Part shown: piece after piece, positions 16,053 through 24,517 of the stretch
Numbering within the stretch: position 1 is the stretch's first letter
Layout of the letters: every line of letters starts with the position of its first letter
Assembly: GCA_035554115.1 (NCBI GenBank)
Contig: DATMIW010000029.1
Location: 62,001 to 126,000, forward strand
Direction of reading: 5' to 3'
Source of the DNA: CAXTSE01 sp035554115
GTDB lineage: Bacteria; Actinomycetota; Actinomycetes; Actinomycetales; Microbacteriaceae
Length of the DNA stretch: 64,000 bases
Notes under the pieces: generated by a model
What the model was told of the DNA's origin: nothing
Seen by the model: the letters and a program-made list of their open reading frames with translations, nothing else
Databases searched by the model: none
Made by a program: the position numbers and the translations under genes

Positions 16053-17540
16053 CTAGTGAGCGAGGGAGGCAGCTTCTGCTTCGCTGTTGCTCGAGGGCAT
16101 CCGAGTGAGTGCGATGCGCAGTGACTGACCGAGGTCGGGGTCGACGTTCGCCCAGTACTCAATTGCCCGTTCGCGGATCGCACTGCTCTGCACCCCGCCC
16201 ACAGCTCCCGTGATCGTGGCGAGAAAGCGAGCCTTCGCGTCCTCGTCGAATACCTCGCGGTAGAGAGTTCCGGCTTGGCCGAAGTCATCGTCTTCGGCGT
16301 GCAGTGTGGCGGCCGAACGCACGAGCGCACCATCGGATTCCCAGCTCCCCGCACCTGCACTCTGTGCATCGGAGATGGGCCCACTCGTGGAGTTCGGAGC
16401 GTAATCCGGAGCACTGGCCGGCTTGAAACCGTGACGGCCGGCACCATCCTGCGAGTAGCTGTGCACGGGAGCGATCGGCGCGTTGACAGGCAGTTCGTTG
16501 TAGTTGGTGCCGACTCGGTAACGCTGAGCGTCCGGGTACGAGAACACGCGGGCCATGAGCATCTTGTCGGGGCTGATGTCGATACCTGGCACGGTGTTGG
16601 CGGGGGAGAAGGCCGCCTGTTCGATCTGGGCGAAGAAGTTCTCCGGGTTCCGATTGAGGGTATGGAAGCCCAGCTCGATCAGCGGGTAGTCGCTGTGCGG
16701 CCAGACTTTGGTCAGGTCGAAGGGGTTGAAACGGTACTCCTTAGCGTCCTCGTAGGGCATGATCTGCACAGAAACCTTCCATACGGGGAACTCGCCACGC
16801 TCGATTGCCTCATAGAGATCGCGGCGGTAATAGTCGGCGTCCGCACCGGCGATGGCTTCGGCCTCGATCCCCTCCATCTCTTCGTTGCCTTGGAGAGCCT
16901 GGAAGTGGTACTTCACCCAGAAACGCTCGCCGGCGGCGTTGATCCATTGGTAGGTATGCGAGCCAAATCCGGGCATGTGGCGCCAGGATCGCGGGATGCC
17001 GCGGTCTCCCATGAGATAGGTGACCTGGTGGGCAGACTCCGGGGATAGGGTCCAGAAATCCCACTGCATGTCCGCGTCGCGGAGACCCGAGCCCGGCAGA
17101 CGCTTCTGCGAGTGGATGAAGTCGGGGAACTTGATTCCGTCGCGGATGAAGAACACGGGCGTGTTGTTGCCGACGATGTCGTAGTTGCCTTCGGTCGTGT
17201 AGAACTTCACCGAAAAGCCGCGGACGTCGCGCCAGGTGTCGGGTGAACCCTGCTCACCTGCGACGGAGGAGAACCGTTGGAGGGTCTCGGTCTTTGTGCC
17301 GGGTTGGAAGACTGCGGCGCGGGTATAGGCCGAGACGTCGCCGGTGACCACGAACTCTCCGAATGCTCCGCCACCTTTTGCGTGGACGATTCGCTCGGGG
17401 ATTCGCTCGCGGTTGAACTGCGCGAGTTTCTCGACAAGGTAGCGATCGTGGAGGGGAACAGCACCGTCTGCGCCGGCACTCAGCGAGTGGTCGTCTGACG
17501 GCACCGGGGATCCGGTTTGCGAGGTGGTGTGCTCGGTCAT
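16053..17540 (-). CDS. katA: monofunctional haem catalase
   Basis: 495-aa small-subunit catalase that splits H2O2. Visible: RIPERIVHAKGGGAFG with the distal His (about 54), NNTPVFFIRDGIKFPDFIHS with the distal Asn (positions 126-145), and proximal haem ligand Tyr in RVFSYPDAQRYR (about 330-341). Ribosome site AGGAGGAGACATCT directly precedes the ATG. A short repeat CACAC-TAT-GTGTG (17577-17589) lies about 40 bases upstream and could bind a peroxide regulator such as a Fur-family protein; none is encoded nearby. Confidence 0.96.
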   Translation of the reverse strand: MTEHTTSQTGSPVPSDDHSLSAGADGAVPLHDRYLVEKLAQFNRERIPERIVHAKGGGAFGEFVVTGDVSAYTRAAVFQPGTKTETLQRFSSVAGEQGSPDTWRDVRGFSVKFYTTEGNYDIVGNNTPVFFIRDGIKFPDFIHSQKRLPGSGLRDADMQWDFWTLSPESAHQVTYLMGDRGIPRSWRHMPGFGSHTYQWINAAGERFWVKYHFQALQGNEEMEGIEAEAIAGADADYYRRDLYEAIERGEFPVWKVSVQIMPYEDAKEYRFNPFDLTKVWPHSDYPLIELGFHTLNRNPENFFAQIEQAAFSPANTVPGIDISPDKMLMARVFSYPDAQRYRVGTNYNELPVNAPIAPVHSYSQDGAGRHGFKPASAPDYAPNSTSGPISDAQSAGAGSWESDGALVRSAATLHAEDDDFGQAGTLYREVFDEDAKARFLATITGAVGGVQSSAIRERAIEYWANVDPDLGQSLRIALTRMPSSNSEAEAASLAH

Positions 17541-17629
17541 AGATGTCTCCTCCTATATTTGGTGGTTACTCGTTTTCACACTATGTGTGGAAGCTGCACG
17601 TAGCGTGTGGCACGGGCTGAATTCCGCCG

Positions 17630-18562
17630 TCATCGAGCTGGGAGAGACCCCCTAACACTGTCAACGATTGTGGCGCGTGCCTCGCGCCCGACGACCGTCG
17701 GAAGAAGCGGGTACACGTGCAGCTGTCCAGGTGCTTCGTACAGATCGACGTCGACTCCCGCAGCTATCGCCTTCTTGGCGAGCAGGTGGGCGTCGGGGTT
17801 CAGAATGTCTCGTGTGCCAGTGAACAGGGTGATCGGGCCGAGCCCTTCTAGGTCTCCTGAAAGTGGGCTGACGATGGGGTCGAGGAGCTCGTCGTTCCCT
17901 CTCCACAGCTCCGCGAGAACTTTGCCGCCCGGGGTTGCAAGCCACGGATCGCTGGGTTGCACTGCGGGGATGCGCGGGTTGCTCCAGCTCAGGTCGAGTG
18001 CAGGGGAGATGAGGATAGTGCGCGGCAGGGTCACGTGATGCGTGTCCCGCAATCTCAGCGCGGCGGACAGGGCGATCTGACCGCCGGACGAGTCCCCGGC
18101 GAGGAGGGGAGTGGTACCGAAACGCTCGGTGTCACGCAGAATCAATCCCACTATCCAGTCGACGACACGGGCGGAGGTGCCATGCGGTACGAGAGGGTAG
18201 ATCGGCAGCGTCACGACCGTGTTTGCTTCTGCGGCAATCTGCGCAGCGAGGTGCCAATGTTGTGGCGAGATTTCGTTCACCCATCCGCCTCCGTGTACAT
18301 ACACGACTCTTCCGGTCGGACCTCCGTTGCGGGGCGAAATCGTGTATATCGGCCACGAGTCATCGATGACATCGACCCGGACATCGGACCGAAGCCGGCG
18401 TGGTGGGACATGGGACGCGGGGTGGAGTTCACGTTCGCGCACTCGCCTGCGCGCTCCCTCCGCCGTGGTGAAAACGCGGTTCACGCGCTTAAACCTCAGG
18501 ACGAATGCGACGAGATTGCTAGGAAGGGTGAGCACAGGCGAACAGTAACCCATGGCACCCAT
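17630..18562 (-). CDS. alpha/beta hydrolase, HSL-type esterase
   Basis: About 310 aa. Oxyanion motif HGGGW, nucleophile GDSSGG, Asp in RDILNPDA and His in GQLHVYPL mark the hormone-sensitive-lipase esterase family acting on short acyl esters. The start is uncertain: the frame opens at GTG 18604, and ATG 18562 is chosen because the intervening residues resemble nothing and no ribosome site marks either. The 5' end runs close to a decayed GNAT gene on the other strand. Confidence 0.85.
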   Translation of the reverse strand: MGAMGYCSPVLTLPSNLVAFVLRFKRVNRVFTTAEGARRRVRERELHPASHVPPRRLRSDVRVDVIDDSWPIYTISPRNGGPTGRVVYVHGGGWVNEISPQHWHLAAQIAAEANTVVTLPIYPLVPHGTSARVVDWIVGLILRDTERFGTTPLLAGDSSGGQIALSAALRLRDTHHVTLPRTILISPALDLSWSNPRIPAVQPSDPWLATPGGKVLAELWRGNDELLDPIVSPLSGDLEGLGPITLFTGTRDILNPDAHLLAKKAIAAGVDVDLYEAPGQLHVYPLLPTVVGREARATIVDSVRGSLPAR

Positions 18563-18605
18563 GTCAGTTGAGAGAAGAACCGGCACCGCCAGATAGCTTG
18601 CCACG

Positions 18606-18734
18606 ATGCAAGAACTCGTGATCCGAACCGCGCAATCGGACGATCTCGATCAGGTCTGGCCGCTCGCGCGAGACTTCGGCACCTCGTTTCGACCGGTGAG
18701 AGGACTGCGCGACGCCATCGCCGGGGCTGACCCG
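18606..18734 (+). pseudogene. N-terminal remnant of a GNAT acetyltransferase
   Basis: From ATG 18606 the frame reads like the first 40-odd residues of a GNAT N-acetyltransferase (MQELVIRTAQSDDLDQVW, then PLARDFGTSFRP). After about 18734 the same frame only mirrors the antisense of the TetR gene's 3' end, and the acetyl-CoA motif (Q/RxxGxG/A) is missing. So the gene has lost its last two thirds, probably by the deletion or rearrangement that brought the TetR gene here. Confidence 0.55.
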
Positions 18735-18740
18735 CCGGCG

Positions 18741-19346
18741 TCAGCCGGGAAATTCCCCGGGATGCCCCAGAGCGTTCCAGCAGGTAGCGAGGATGAGTGT
18801 GCGTGCCCACTCCGGCGTGACGACATCCTCATAGGTCAGAGCGAGGATCGCGAGCGCGCCGATCGCTCCCGACACCCGCGCCCGGCGTTCATCCGAGTCG
18901 GCAGCAGAACCCAAGAGTCCGAACATCGCCGCGAGGGGGCCGCCCATTGGCTCTAGTTTCCGGGGGAGCTCGTCTCCGGGAGCGGCGGTGACCGACGAGA
19001 GGGCGAGGGTGATCCAGCCGGGGCGTGATAGGGCGAGGTCGGTTAGTGCCAGGAGAGCCGGGGCATCCCGCTCCGCGTCGTCCTCTGCGAGGCTGTCCTG
19101 CAGGAGGGCAACCTCCGCATGCATCCGGCGAGCCTGCTCGATACATTGGGCGATCGCGGCATCAACCAAGACCTCCTTCGACGGGAATCGATTGAGGATG
19201 CCCGTCTTCGAGTAGCCAGCCGCATCGGCCACGGCCTGCACGGCGGTGTCCTTGATGCCGCGCCGCGCGATCAGTCCGGCGGTTATGTCGAGGATGTCGC
19301 TGTCGATCTGCTCCTTCGAGGGGCGGATGACCTGGGCGGCAGCCAT
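18741..19346 (-). CDS. TetR-family transcriptional regulator
   Basis: 201 aa. Helix-turn-helix at about residues 15-60 (DITAGLIARRGIKDTAVQAV, then AGYSKTGILNRFPSKEVL). It is second in an operon behind a membrane protein gene, 9 bases apart. A perfect palindrome, TGGTCTA-CAG-TAGACCA, precedes that operon and is the likely operator. The inducer is unknown. Confidence 0.88.
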   Translation of the reverse strand: MAAAQVIRPSKEQIDSDILDITAGLIARRGIKDTAVQAVADAAGYSKTGILNRFPSKEVLVDAAIAQCIEQARRMHAEVALLQDSLAEDDAERDAPALLALTDLALSRPGWITLALSSVTAAPGDELPRKLEPMGGPLAAMFGLLGSAADSDERRARVSGAIGALAILALTYEDVVTPEWARTLILATCWNALGHPGEFPG

Positions 19347-19355
19347 GCCGTCACC

Positions 19356-20042
19356 CTACCCGAGCTCGCGGTTGCCGCGGCGGAGCCGAACGGCCACGAC
19401 GATTGCGGTCATGATCTCCCATCCGATGATCGTGTATACGGAGGTGCGCTCCCAGATACCGGGGGCGAAGACGTTGACGGTCGCCGACATCGTGTCCACC
19501 AGGAGCATAATGAACGAGCCGATCCCGATCACGCCGAGTGCGACGCTGACAACGCGGTACCAGACGGGCGCGACCACGCGACCGATACGGAAGCCGCCTG
19601 TGATAGCCGCGAGGTTTCCCGCGATGATCGCCAGTACAGCTCCGACGGCGTGCAGCACCAGCAGGCCGTTGTCAGAGTTGGCCTGGCTACCGTGGAAGAG
19701 TCCGACGAGGATGATGCCGACGGCGTGAATGGCGGCGAGTGCGACGAACGACCGGCGCGGCCCCCCGCGAATCGCGCGGGTGATGGCGATGGCTGCGAGC
19801 AGGAACAGCACCCCCTGCGTGAGGAATGCGGTGTTCATCACCCAGGCCAGGGGTGAGTCGATGATCCTGTCCTGGAAGGTGCCGACATCGGGTACGCCGA
19901 GGTCACTGATGTAGTTCGTCGCGTAACTGTAGTGCGGGAAGGCGGAGGCCGCGATGGCTTCGCCGGTCAGATAGACGAGCCCGGCGATAGCCCAGAGGGC
20001 CGCAGCGGTGCGGACGGAGGTGCGGGAGATGAGAGTGGTCAC
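19356..20042 (-). CDS. DUF998-family membrane protein
   Basis: 228 aa from GTG 20042, set by AGGAG four bases upstream; the longer frame to 20186 has no ribosome site. Six or so hydrophobic segments. The ISDLGVP motif near residue 46 and GLFHGSQANSDNGLLVLH near residue 115 are the DUF998 signature. Function unknown in the family. It is transcribed ahead of a TetR regulator and probably repressed by it. Confidence 0.85.
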   Translation of the reverse strand: MTTLISRTSVRTAAALWAIAGLVYLTGEAIAASAFPHYSYATNYISDLGVPDVGTFQDRIIDSPLAWVMNTAFLTQGVLFLLAAIAITRAIRGGPRRSFVALAAIHAVGIILVGLFHGSQANSDNGLLVLHAVGAVLAIIAGNLAAITGGFRIGRVVAPVWYRVVSVALGVIGIGSFIMLLVDTMSATVNVFAPGIWERTSVYTIIGWEIMTAIVVAVRLRRGNRELG

Positions 20043-20060
20043 GATGCTCCTAGATCGAAT

Positions 20061-20077
20061 TGGTCTACAGTAGACCA
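20061..20077 (-). promoter_or_regulatory. candidate TetR operator
   Basis: Perfect 17-base palindrome TGGTCTA-CAG-TAGACCA, 19 bases upstream of the DUF998 start. Length, symmetry and position fit a TetR-family operator for the downstream regulator. Confidence 0.65.
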
Positions 20078-20298
20078 TATTAGTCTGAATACGACCTGCC
20101 AGCAGATATCGAGAACCGATGGCTAACTGCGCTTCGGCTCTGCAACTGGCGGAGTGTGGCGGCGTCGTGTGACAGTATCTGCGCATGAACGCAGAGCGGC
20201 AGCTTGGCGGTGTGCTGCATGAGAAAGCAATCGGGGAGCGGGTGATGTGTTACCCGTTTCTACTCTGATCGCAGAAAAATGCGATCAGAGTAATTACC
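20078..20298. other. intergenic flank of the prophage
   Basis: About 220 bases between the DUF998 promoter and the left Xer site. A 28-codon plus-strand frame (ATG 20185) has no ribosome site and no recognisable product; it may be a relic of a gene near dif. The only clear structure is the hairpin at 20261-20292. No other gene is seen. Confidence 0.5.
20261..20292. terminator. 13-bp hairpin beside the left dif-like site
   Basis: Perfect inverted repeat TACTCTGATCGCA / TGCGATCAGAGTA with loop GAAAAA. It lies 2-7 bases outside the left Xer site, and on the minus strand directly after the truncated rep stop. It may terminate rep transcription in the integrated state, or belong to the host terminus region. 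Confidence 0.55.
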
Positions 20299-21349
20299 TG
20301 CTGACATAATGTCGATTATTTCCGTAGACAGAGCCGTCTAGATCAAATTTCGGCTGCTGGTGCCGGTGGAGGAGGGGCTCTCCGTCGATGAATGAGGCGC
20401 GTTTCATGCTGCCTCGGAGTTCTACGGTGACAACGGCTTTTTCGAGGCCCCAGTAGCCCCAGAAGTTGCCGCCGCCAGTTTCGCCGGCACGGATGGCTTC
20501 CTGCCAGTGCTGGGGCATTTCGTTCTGATAATCCTTCGCGCTGAACGAGCCGTGCTTGGCGAAGTAGGCGCCAATGCGACGAGGGTCGGAGTATCGGGCA
20601 ACGGTCGCGAAGTTGACCTCGACCCCCGCGAGCTCGTGATCCTTCCGCATACGGGAGCCTTCGGGTGCACCGACAATCTGAGCCCAGCGAAGCGACAGCC
20701 AGTTCGAGTACTTCTTGCCCTTCAACGCTCCGCGACCTCGCGAGAGTCCAGCTGGGGGGACCATCAGAATGTGCAGGTGAGGCGCACCCCGCTTCTGAAA
20801 CTCCATCTTCCAGGTGCCACGCAATGGCTGACCCCAGGCTGGACGATGAGCAACGTTGAGCCGGTCAACCATCTTCTTGAAAGTCGGGATATCCGGAACC
20901 AGCTGCTCCCACCCGTCCCCGGGCAGCGTGAGCGTCACCATCGCTGCTGGCAGACCTGGCTCGAACATCGGGCCATAGTCGAGCGAGTCAAGCGTCTGCG
21001 TCATCCGGAGGCGTGACCGTTCCGACCACTCCGTCACGCGGCCCCGCGTGGGTGCATCGTTGTCCTCGATCACACCGTCAGTATGCCCGAAGTGCTCTTT
21101 CGGAGCACAGAATTTTCGATCAATCGAAACGAGCCCGGGTGCGATATTGAGCCGCCATTTCGGGGATTCATAGGCCCGGACGGACTGTTTCGTTTCTCGG
21201 TGACCAAACCGCGACAACGGCGACGAGGGGACCGACGGCAGAAATTCTGCTGCGCGTCGAACGTCCTCAATGGTGGGGATTCTCAGCAGCGTCCTATGGA
21301 GGTACGCAAATTCGGGGTCTAAGATCGTCGTCTGAACCGGCAAGTTCAC
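20294..21349 (-). CDS. HUH rolling-circle replication initiator, truncated by integration
   Basis: 351 aa in the integrated state. Start is GTG 21349, with AAGGAG 8 bases upstream. HUH-endonuclease motifs: motif 1 VTLTLPG (about 138-144), metal-binding H191-L-H193 in APHLHILM, and motif 3 GAYFAKH with candidate nicking Tyr262 and Lys265. FWGYWG at 296-301 is a further family mark. The frame ends a few codons past the left Xer site. In the excised circle it runs on without a stop into the fragment at 26539-26857, giving 450 codons. It would nick the phage origin to start rolling-circle synthesis. The prophage form keeps the catalytic domain but lacks the last ~100 residues. Confidence 0.88.
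   Translation of the reverse strand: MNLPVQTTILDPEFAYLHRTLLRIPTIEDVRRAAEFLPSVPSSPLSRFGHRETKQSVRAYESPKWRLNIAPGLVSIDRKFCAPKEHFGHTDGVIEDNDAPTRGRVTEWSERSRLRMTQTLDSLDYGPMFEPGLPAAMVTLTLPGDGWEQLVPDIPTFKKMVDRLNVAHRPAWGQPLRGTWKMEFQKRGAPHLHILMVPPAGLSRGRGALKGKKYSNWLSLRWAQIVGAPEGSRMRKDHELAGVEVNFATVARYSDPRRIGAYFAKHGSFSAKDYQNEMPQHWQEAIRAGETGGGNFWGYWGLEKAVVTVELRGSMKRASFIDGEPLLHRHQQPKFDLDGSVYGNNRHYVSR
20299..20326 (-). other. left dif-like Xer recombination site
   Basis: Read on the minus strand: XerC-type arm TACGGAAATAA, spacer TCGACA, XerD-type arm TTATGTCAGCA (11-6-11 bases). The XerD arm closely follows the bacterial dif core TTATGTTAA. Twelve bases (20300-20311) are identical to the right-hand site. 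The site is inside the rep frame: it encodes the last residues of the truncated Rep, just before its TAA. The XerC arm here diverges from dif consensus and is probably the phage-derived arm. Confidence 0.8.
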
Positions 21350-21458
21350 GAGGCGCTCTCCTTCTGGGGGGCGTCTCGGTTCATGTTTGCCGCCGAATCA
21401 CATATGTCCCCGGAACAGGGACTGTCATCGCACAGCGCAATCGTCCTAATTTCGACGG

Positions 21459-21653
21459 ATGGACTTTGCCGCTCTCGGTGCCCAATTCGGCCTGCTGCTC
21501 CTTGCCTTCTACATCGCCGGAACGGTGCTCAGCATGTGGCTGATGTACACGATCATCTGGCGTGCCGTGCGTCGCGGGATACGCGAAGCCGATGCTCCTA
21601 TGCGTGTGAAGTCGATCCCGAATTACAAGCAGCGCGGACCCCGCGACTGGTGA
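21459..21653 (+). CDS. 64-aa membrane protein on the opposite strand
   Basis: One strong hydrophobic segment (about residues 10-34: LLLLAFYIAGTVLSMWLMY), then a basic tail (WRAVRRGIREAD.. ..YKQRGPRDW). It is the only long-hydrophobic frame on the plus strand of the element and converges on the Zot-like gene, ending 8 bases from its stop. No clear ribosome site precedes the ATG. It could be an accessory envelope, immunity or superinfection-exclusion factor; none of these can be shown from sequence. Confidence 0.55.
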   Translation: MDFAALGAQFGLLLLAFYIAGTVLSMWLMYTIIWRAVRRGIREADAPMRVKSIPNYKQRGPRDW

Positions 21654-21661
21654 GCTTCCCG

Positions 21662-22444
21662 TCATCGTTCGCACCTGCAGAGCGGGATCGCCCGACGACC
21701 ACCACAATGCGCGCAGCGGCCCGAGTCGAGAACTTCACCGACACGCTCGACCTGACCGAGAGTGTCATATGACGCGAAAGCCCGGGACTTCGGGCCCCAG
21801 AGTGCAGCCTTTTTTACGAGCGACAATTTTTTCGACTTGTCGAGGGACCATTCTTCGAAGTCGATCGTCTCGTACGTCCGAAGGCTGAATCGGCGGCTCA
21901 CAGGCCACAGATCGCCCGCTGTCGCGCGCGTGCTGAAACCGCCTTTACAGAGCGTAACGGCCTGCGTGACCTCACGGATAATCTTGTCCGCGCGTGCCCA
22001 GTTCGGGGCCGTCCACCGAAGACAGATATCGCGGCGCCGCAGCTGAACGAGAAGGTTAGCCACCTGGACCGGCATGCCGCCCGATTCTCGAGCGCCCGCA
22101 ATCCCGACGACTTCATCGAACAGCACGTCGCAGTGTTCGGCTTCAAGCAGCTGCGTCCATTCGGTGAGACGGACGTAGCTGGGGTGGGGTTCGCCCGTGG
22201 CGCTGTCGAGAAGTCGGACCGTTGATAGGACCGTGCGTCCGGCGTCGAGGGAGGGGAGTGTGTCGTGGACCATTGCGAAGGATTTTCCGCCGCCGTTGGC
22301 TCCCACGTAGGCGTGGATGCTGGTCTTTCGGCGGGAGGTTCTTCCGCCGTCCCGATCCCGATATCGAGGTTGCTCGGTGTCCGAAGACGGACGTTCCGCG
22401 CCTGACGGCGCCTCCACGTCCGTCTCTTCGAATGTCACCGTCAT
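21662..22444 (-). CDS. Zot/pI-like morphogenesis ATPase
   Basis: 260 aa from ATG 22444, which overlaps the preceding stop (ATGA). Walker A is GANGGGKS (48-55), Walker B is CDVLFDEV (105-112), followed by QLRRRDICLRWTAPNW (134-149), a sensor-like stretch seen in Zot-family proteins. In filamentous phages this inner-membrane ATPase drives assembly and extrusion. Oddities: there is no membrane segment, although classical pI/Zot has one after the ATPase domain, and the C-terminus carries four Cys (C244, C247, C256, C258) in a probable zinc knuckle. The 90-aa membrane protein encoded directly upstream may anchor it. Confidence 0.87.
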   Translation of the reverse strand: MTVTFEETDVEAPSGAERPSSDTEQPRYRDRDGGRTSRRKTSIHAYVGANGGGKSFAMVHDTLPSLDAGRTVLSTVRLLDSATGEPHPSYVRLTEWTQLLEAEHCDVLFDEVVGIAGARESGGMPVQVANLLVQLRRRDICLRWTAPNWARADKIIREVTQAVTLCKGGFSTRATAGDLWPVSRRFSLRTYETIDFEEWSLDKSKKLSLVKKAALWGPKSRAFASYDTLGQVERVGEVLDSGRCAHCGGRRAIPLCRCER

Positions 22445-22713
22445 CCTCGACCTCCGAACAGCGGGAAATGCGTGAGAATCGCACGCGCGAACTTGATGAG
22501 GAACATCACTGCCCAGGTACCTCCGGTGAACGTGATGACAATCCCGAGAATGGTCCAATCGACCCAGGCGCCGGAATAGCCGACGATGTTGCCGATCGTC
22601 GCGAACGGGCCGAGCGGGTCTTCGATCCACGACGGGATATCGATTGGCGGGAACAGGCTTGCGACCCACCCGACGAAGCCGCCTGCTGATTGGATGATGA
22701 AGTCGATGATCAT
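22441..22713 (-). CDS. pVI-like 90-aa membrane protein
   Basis: Starts at ATG 22713, overlapping the stop of the large secreted protein (ATGA), and its stop overlaps the ATPase start (ATGA), so all three are coupled. Hydrophobic segments at about residues 1-20, 35-60 and 60-80. In position and size it corresponds to minor coat pVI of filamentous phages, encoded between pIII and pI, and it may also supply the membrane anchor the ATPase lacks. Assigned by position; no sequence signature is recognised. Confidence 0.7.
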   Translation of the reverse strand: MIIDFIIQSAGGFVGWVASLFPPIDIPSWIEDPLGPFATIGNIVGYSGAWVDWTILGIVITFTGGTWAVMFLIKFARAILTHFPLFGGRG

Positions 22714-24488
22714 GACGTCGGGGCCGATTGTCCGCCGCCGAAGCCGGGGAATCCGAACTGGTTGCCGATGTAGCGAGTGAGTGCGCCGAGAGCTGCGACC
22801 GCGAGCACCGCTGTGAGGATGATCTTGCTCCAGCTGGCTGCAGTTGCTCCGGGTCCCGTGCACACCTGGAACGGGTGATACGTGCCCGACATTTTGAAGA
22901 CCGCAAATTCCGAGCCGAACGTCACGGCGGGGCCCTCACACTGCGCCGGACCGCTGGGAATCATCGTCGGGATGCTGATCACCAGATCGGAGACCTGTTT
23001 GACCGACGTTCCCTCCGCTGCGTCTGCCATCTCTGTCTGCACTTTCGTGAGCACGGTCGGTGAAGGGATGAAGGCTGCGCGCAGCGCACACCCGACGGGC
23101 ATGAAGACCCAGGACAAGGGGTTCACGACACCCCAACCTGTCGGGAAGCATTGCTCACTGACGGTTCCCGGATCATCCGACGTAACGGGCAGTCCTGTGA
23201 CCGGGTCCACCGGCTTCTGCAGCGTTGTGGGGATTGGTGCGGTGACCTCGAGCGGGATCATTTCATTCGGGTGATCGGGGTCTGGCCCGAAGTTCGGAAG
23301 AACGCCGACGCCTGGTGCCCGGTAAGCCGAGCAGTATTTGATGTCGATCGAGTGATCGCCGTACTTGCATTTGTAGTTGAGCGAAACGTTCGGGTCTGCC
23401 GCCCATCCTTCGCAGAACGTTCCGGTCTGACCGCACGTCGCGAGAGTGCCGTCGGGGTTCACCTTCCACAACGTGAGAGCGCAGCTCTGGGCTTGCGGGC
23501 CGAAGCATTCCGGATAGAGCGTCGGCATTTGCAGATACGAGTTCGGCAGATCGAGCGGGTTCGTTACCCGAATCCAGCTCGTCGCACCAGCTGGCAACCA
23601 TTCAACGTATGCGTCCACCAGCAGCGCCTTGCCGCAGCTCACCTCGGGCACCGGGATAGGATCGCCCGCCTTCACATCCACCGACCGCACATCCGAAGTG
23701 TGCGACGTAGTGCCCGTACCATCAGCGCACGACACCACCGACCGCACCTGACCCGTAATCCGACCAGCCACGCTATTTACCAGCGGCTGGCCGTTGACGC
23801 CCGCCAAATGCTTCCCAGCCGGGAGGAACAGCGCCATCACCCAGTTCTCGGACGGTGTCGCACTGTAGACGCACCCAAGCCCGTTGCCACCGTATGCAAT
23901 CCCGGGATACGCAGTCGATATCGAAAACGTCGTCCCGTCCGTGAAGGTGGCGACGAACTTTCCGTTGTAGTTCGAACCCGCGGGCATCACGTTGGCGCAA
24001 AAGTAGTCGTTCCCGGCGTACACACCCGGGTGCTTCAACCGCAGCGTGAACGATCCGTTCACGGCAGTGAGAGTGCTATCCGCCACACCACCCGCGCTCG
24101 GACTGGTCAAAATCTGCAAACCGCTCACATCGTGGGCCGTGAACGCACCAGCGATCGTGACCGCTCCCGCTGCTACTGCTCCCGCGCCTGCAACAGCCAT
24201 TGTCATCCCGAGAAAGCCCGCCGACGTCGCAGCTGGCGTCATTGTCGCTGCAGCAACCGCACCGGTCGCGAGCGTTGATCCGGCCATTGCTCCCGTCACG
24301 ACCGAGCCACCAGCTGTCACGTCGACCACACCGGCCTCGATCAGGATCGGGAGATTCGCTGGCTGGCACTCGACACTGATCGAGGAATCGCACAAGGCGA
24401 AGGCGGGAGCCGCCGGGATGAGAACTACGCCTGTTGCGGCGACAATCGCGGCGGCTGCGGCCAGGCCTGCGATGCGGGGCATTCTCAC
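22710..24488 (-). CDS. large secreted, C-anchored adsorption protein (pIII-like)
   Basis: 592 aa from GTG 24488 (an ATG lies two codons on). Signal peptide of about 30 residues with cleavage after PAAPAFA. An Ala/Gly/Thr-rich segment (about 40-130) is followed by a Cys-rich ectodomain with many Cys and Trp, and it ends in one membrane segment (about 556-578) and a short Gly-rich tail. This is the plan of pIII adsorption proteins: secreted domains, a C-terminal anchor and a place just after the coat gene. It is longer than Ff pIII (about 400 aa). The host receptor is unknown; the ectodomain presumably binds a pilus or cell-wall feature. Confidence 0.75.
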   Translation of the reverse strand: MRMPRIAGLAAAAAIVAATGVVLIPAAPAFALCDSSISVECQPANLPILIEAGVVDVTAGGSVVTGAMAGSTLATGAVAAATMTPAATSAGFLGMTMAVAGAGAVAAGAVTIAGAFTAHDVSGLQILTSPSAGGVADSTLTAVNGSFTLRLKHPGVYAGNDYFCANVMPAGSNYNGKFVATFTDGTTFSISTAYPGIAYGGNGLGCVYSATPSENWVMALFLPAGKHLAGVNGQPLVNSVAGRITGQVRSVVSCADGTGTTSHTSDVRSVDVKAGDPIPVPEVSCGKALLVDAYVEWLPAGATSWIRVTNPLDLPNSYLQMPTLYPECFGPQAQSCALTLWKVNPDGTLATCGQTGTFCEGWAADPNVSLNYKCKYGDHSIDIKYCSAYRAPGVGVLPNFGPDPDHPNEMIPLEVTAPIPTTLQKPVDPVTGLPVTSDDPGTVSEQCFPTGWGVVNPLSWVFMPVGCALRAAFIPSPTVLTKVQTEMADAAEGTSVKQVSDLVISIPTMIPSGPAQCEGPAVTFGSEFAVFKMSGTYHPFQVCTGPGATAASWSKIILTAVLAVAALGALTRYIGNQFGFPGFGGGQSAPTS

Positions 24489-24517
24489 GGGGTGTCCATC
24501 CTGGGGGAGTGGGGGAG

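Noticed and set aside
17577..17589. CACAC-TAT-GTGTG repeat before katA as a defined operator
   Set aside because: Arms are only five bases and no peroxide regulator is nearby, so it is mentioned only in the gene entry.
23151..24278. 375-codon plus-strand open frame opposite the pIII-like gene
   Set aside because: Arg/His-rich product with no domain, no ribosome site; the minus-strand gene has a signal peptide, anchor and coupled neighbours.
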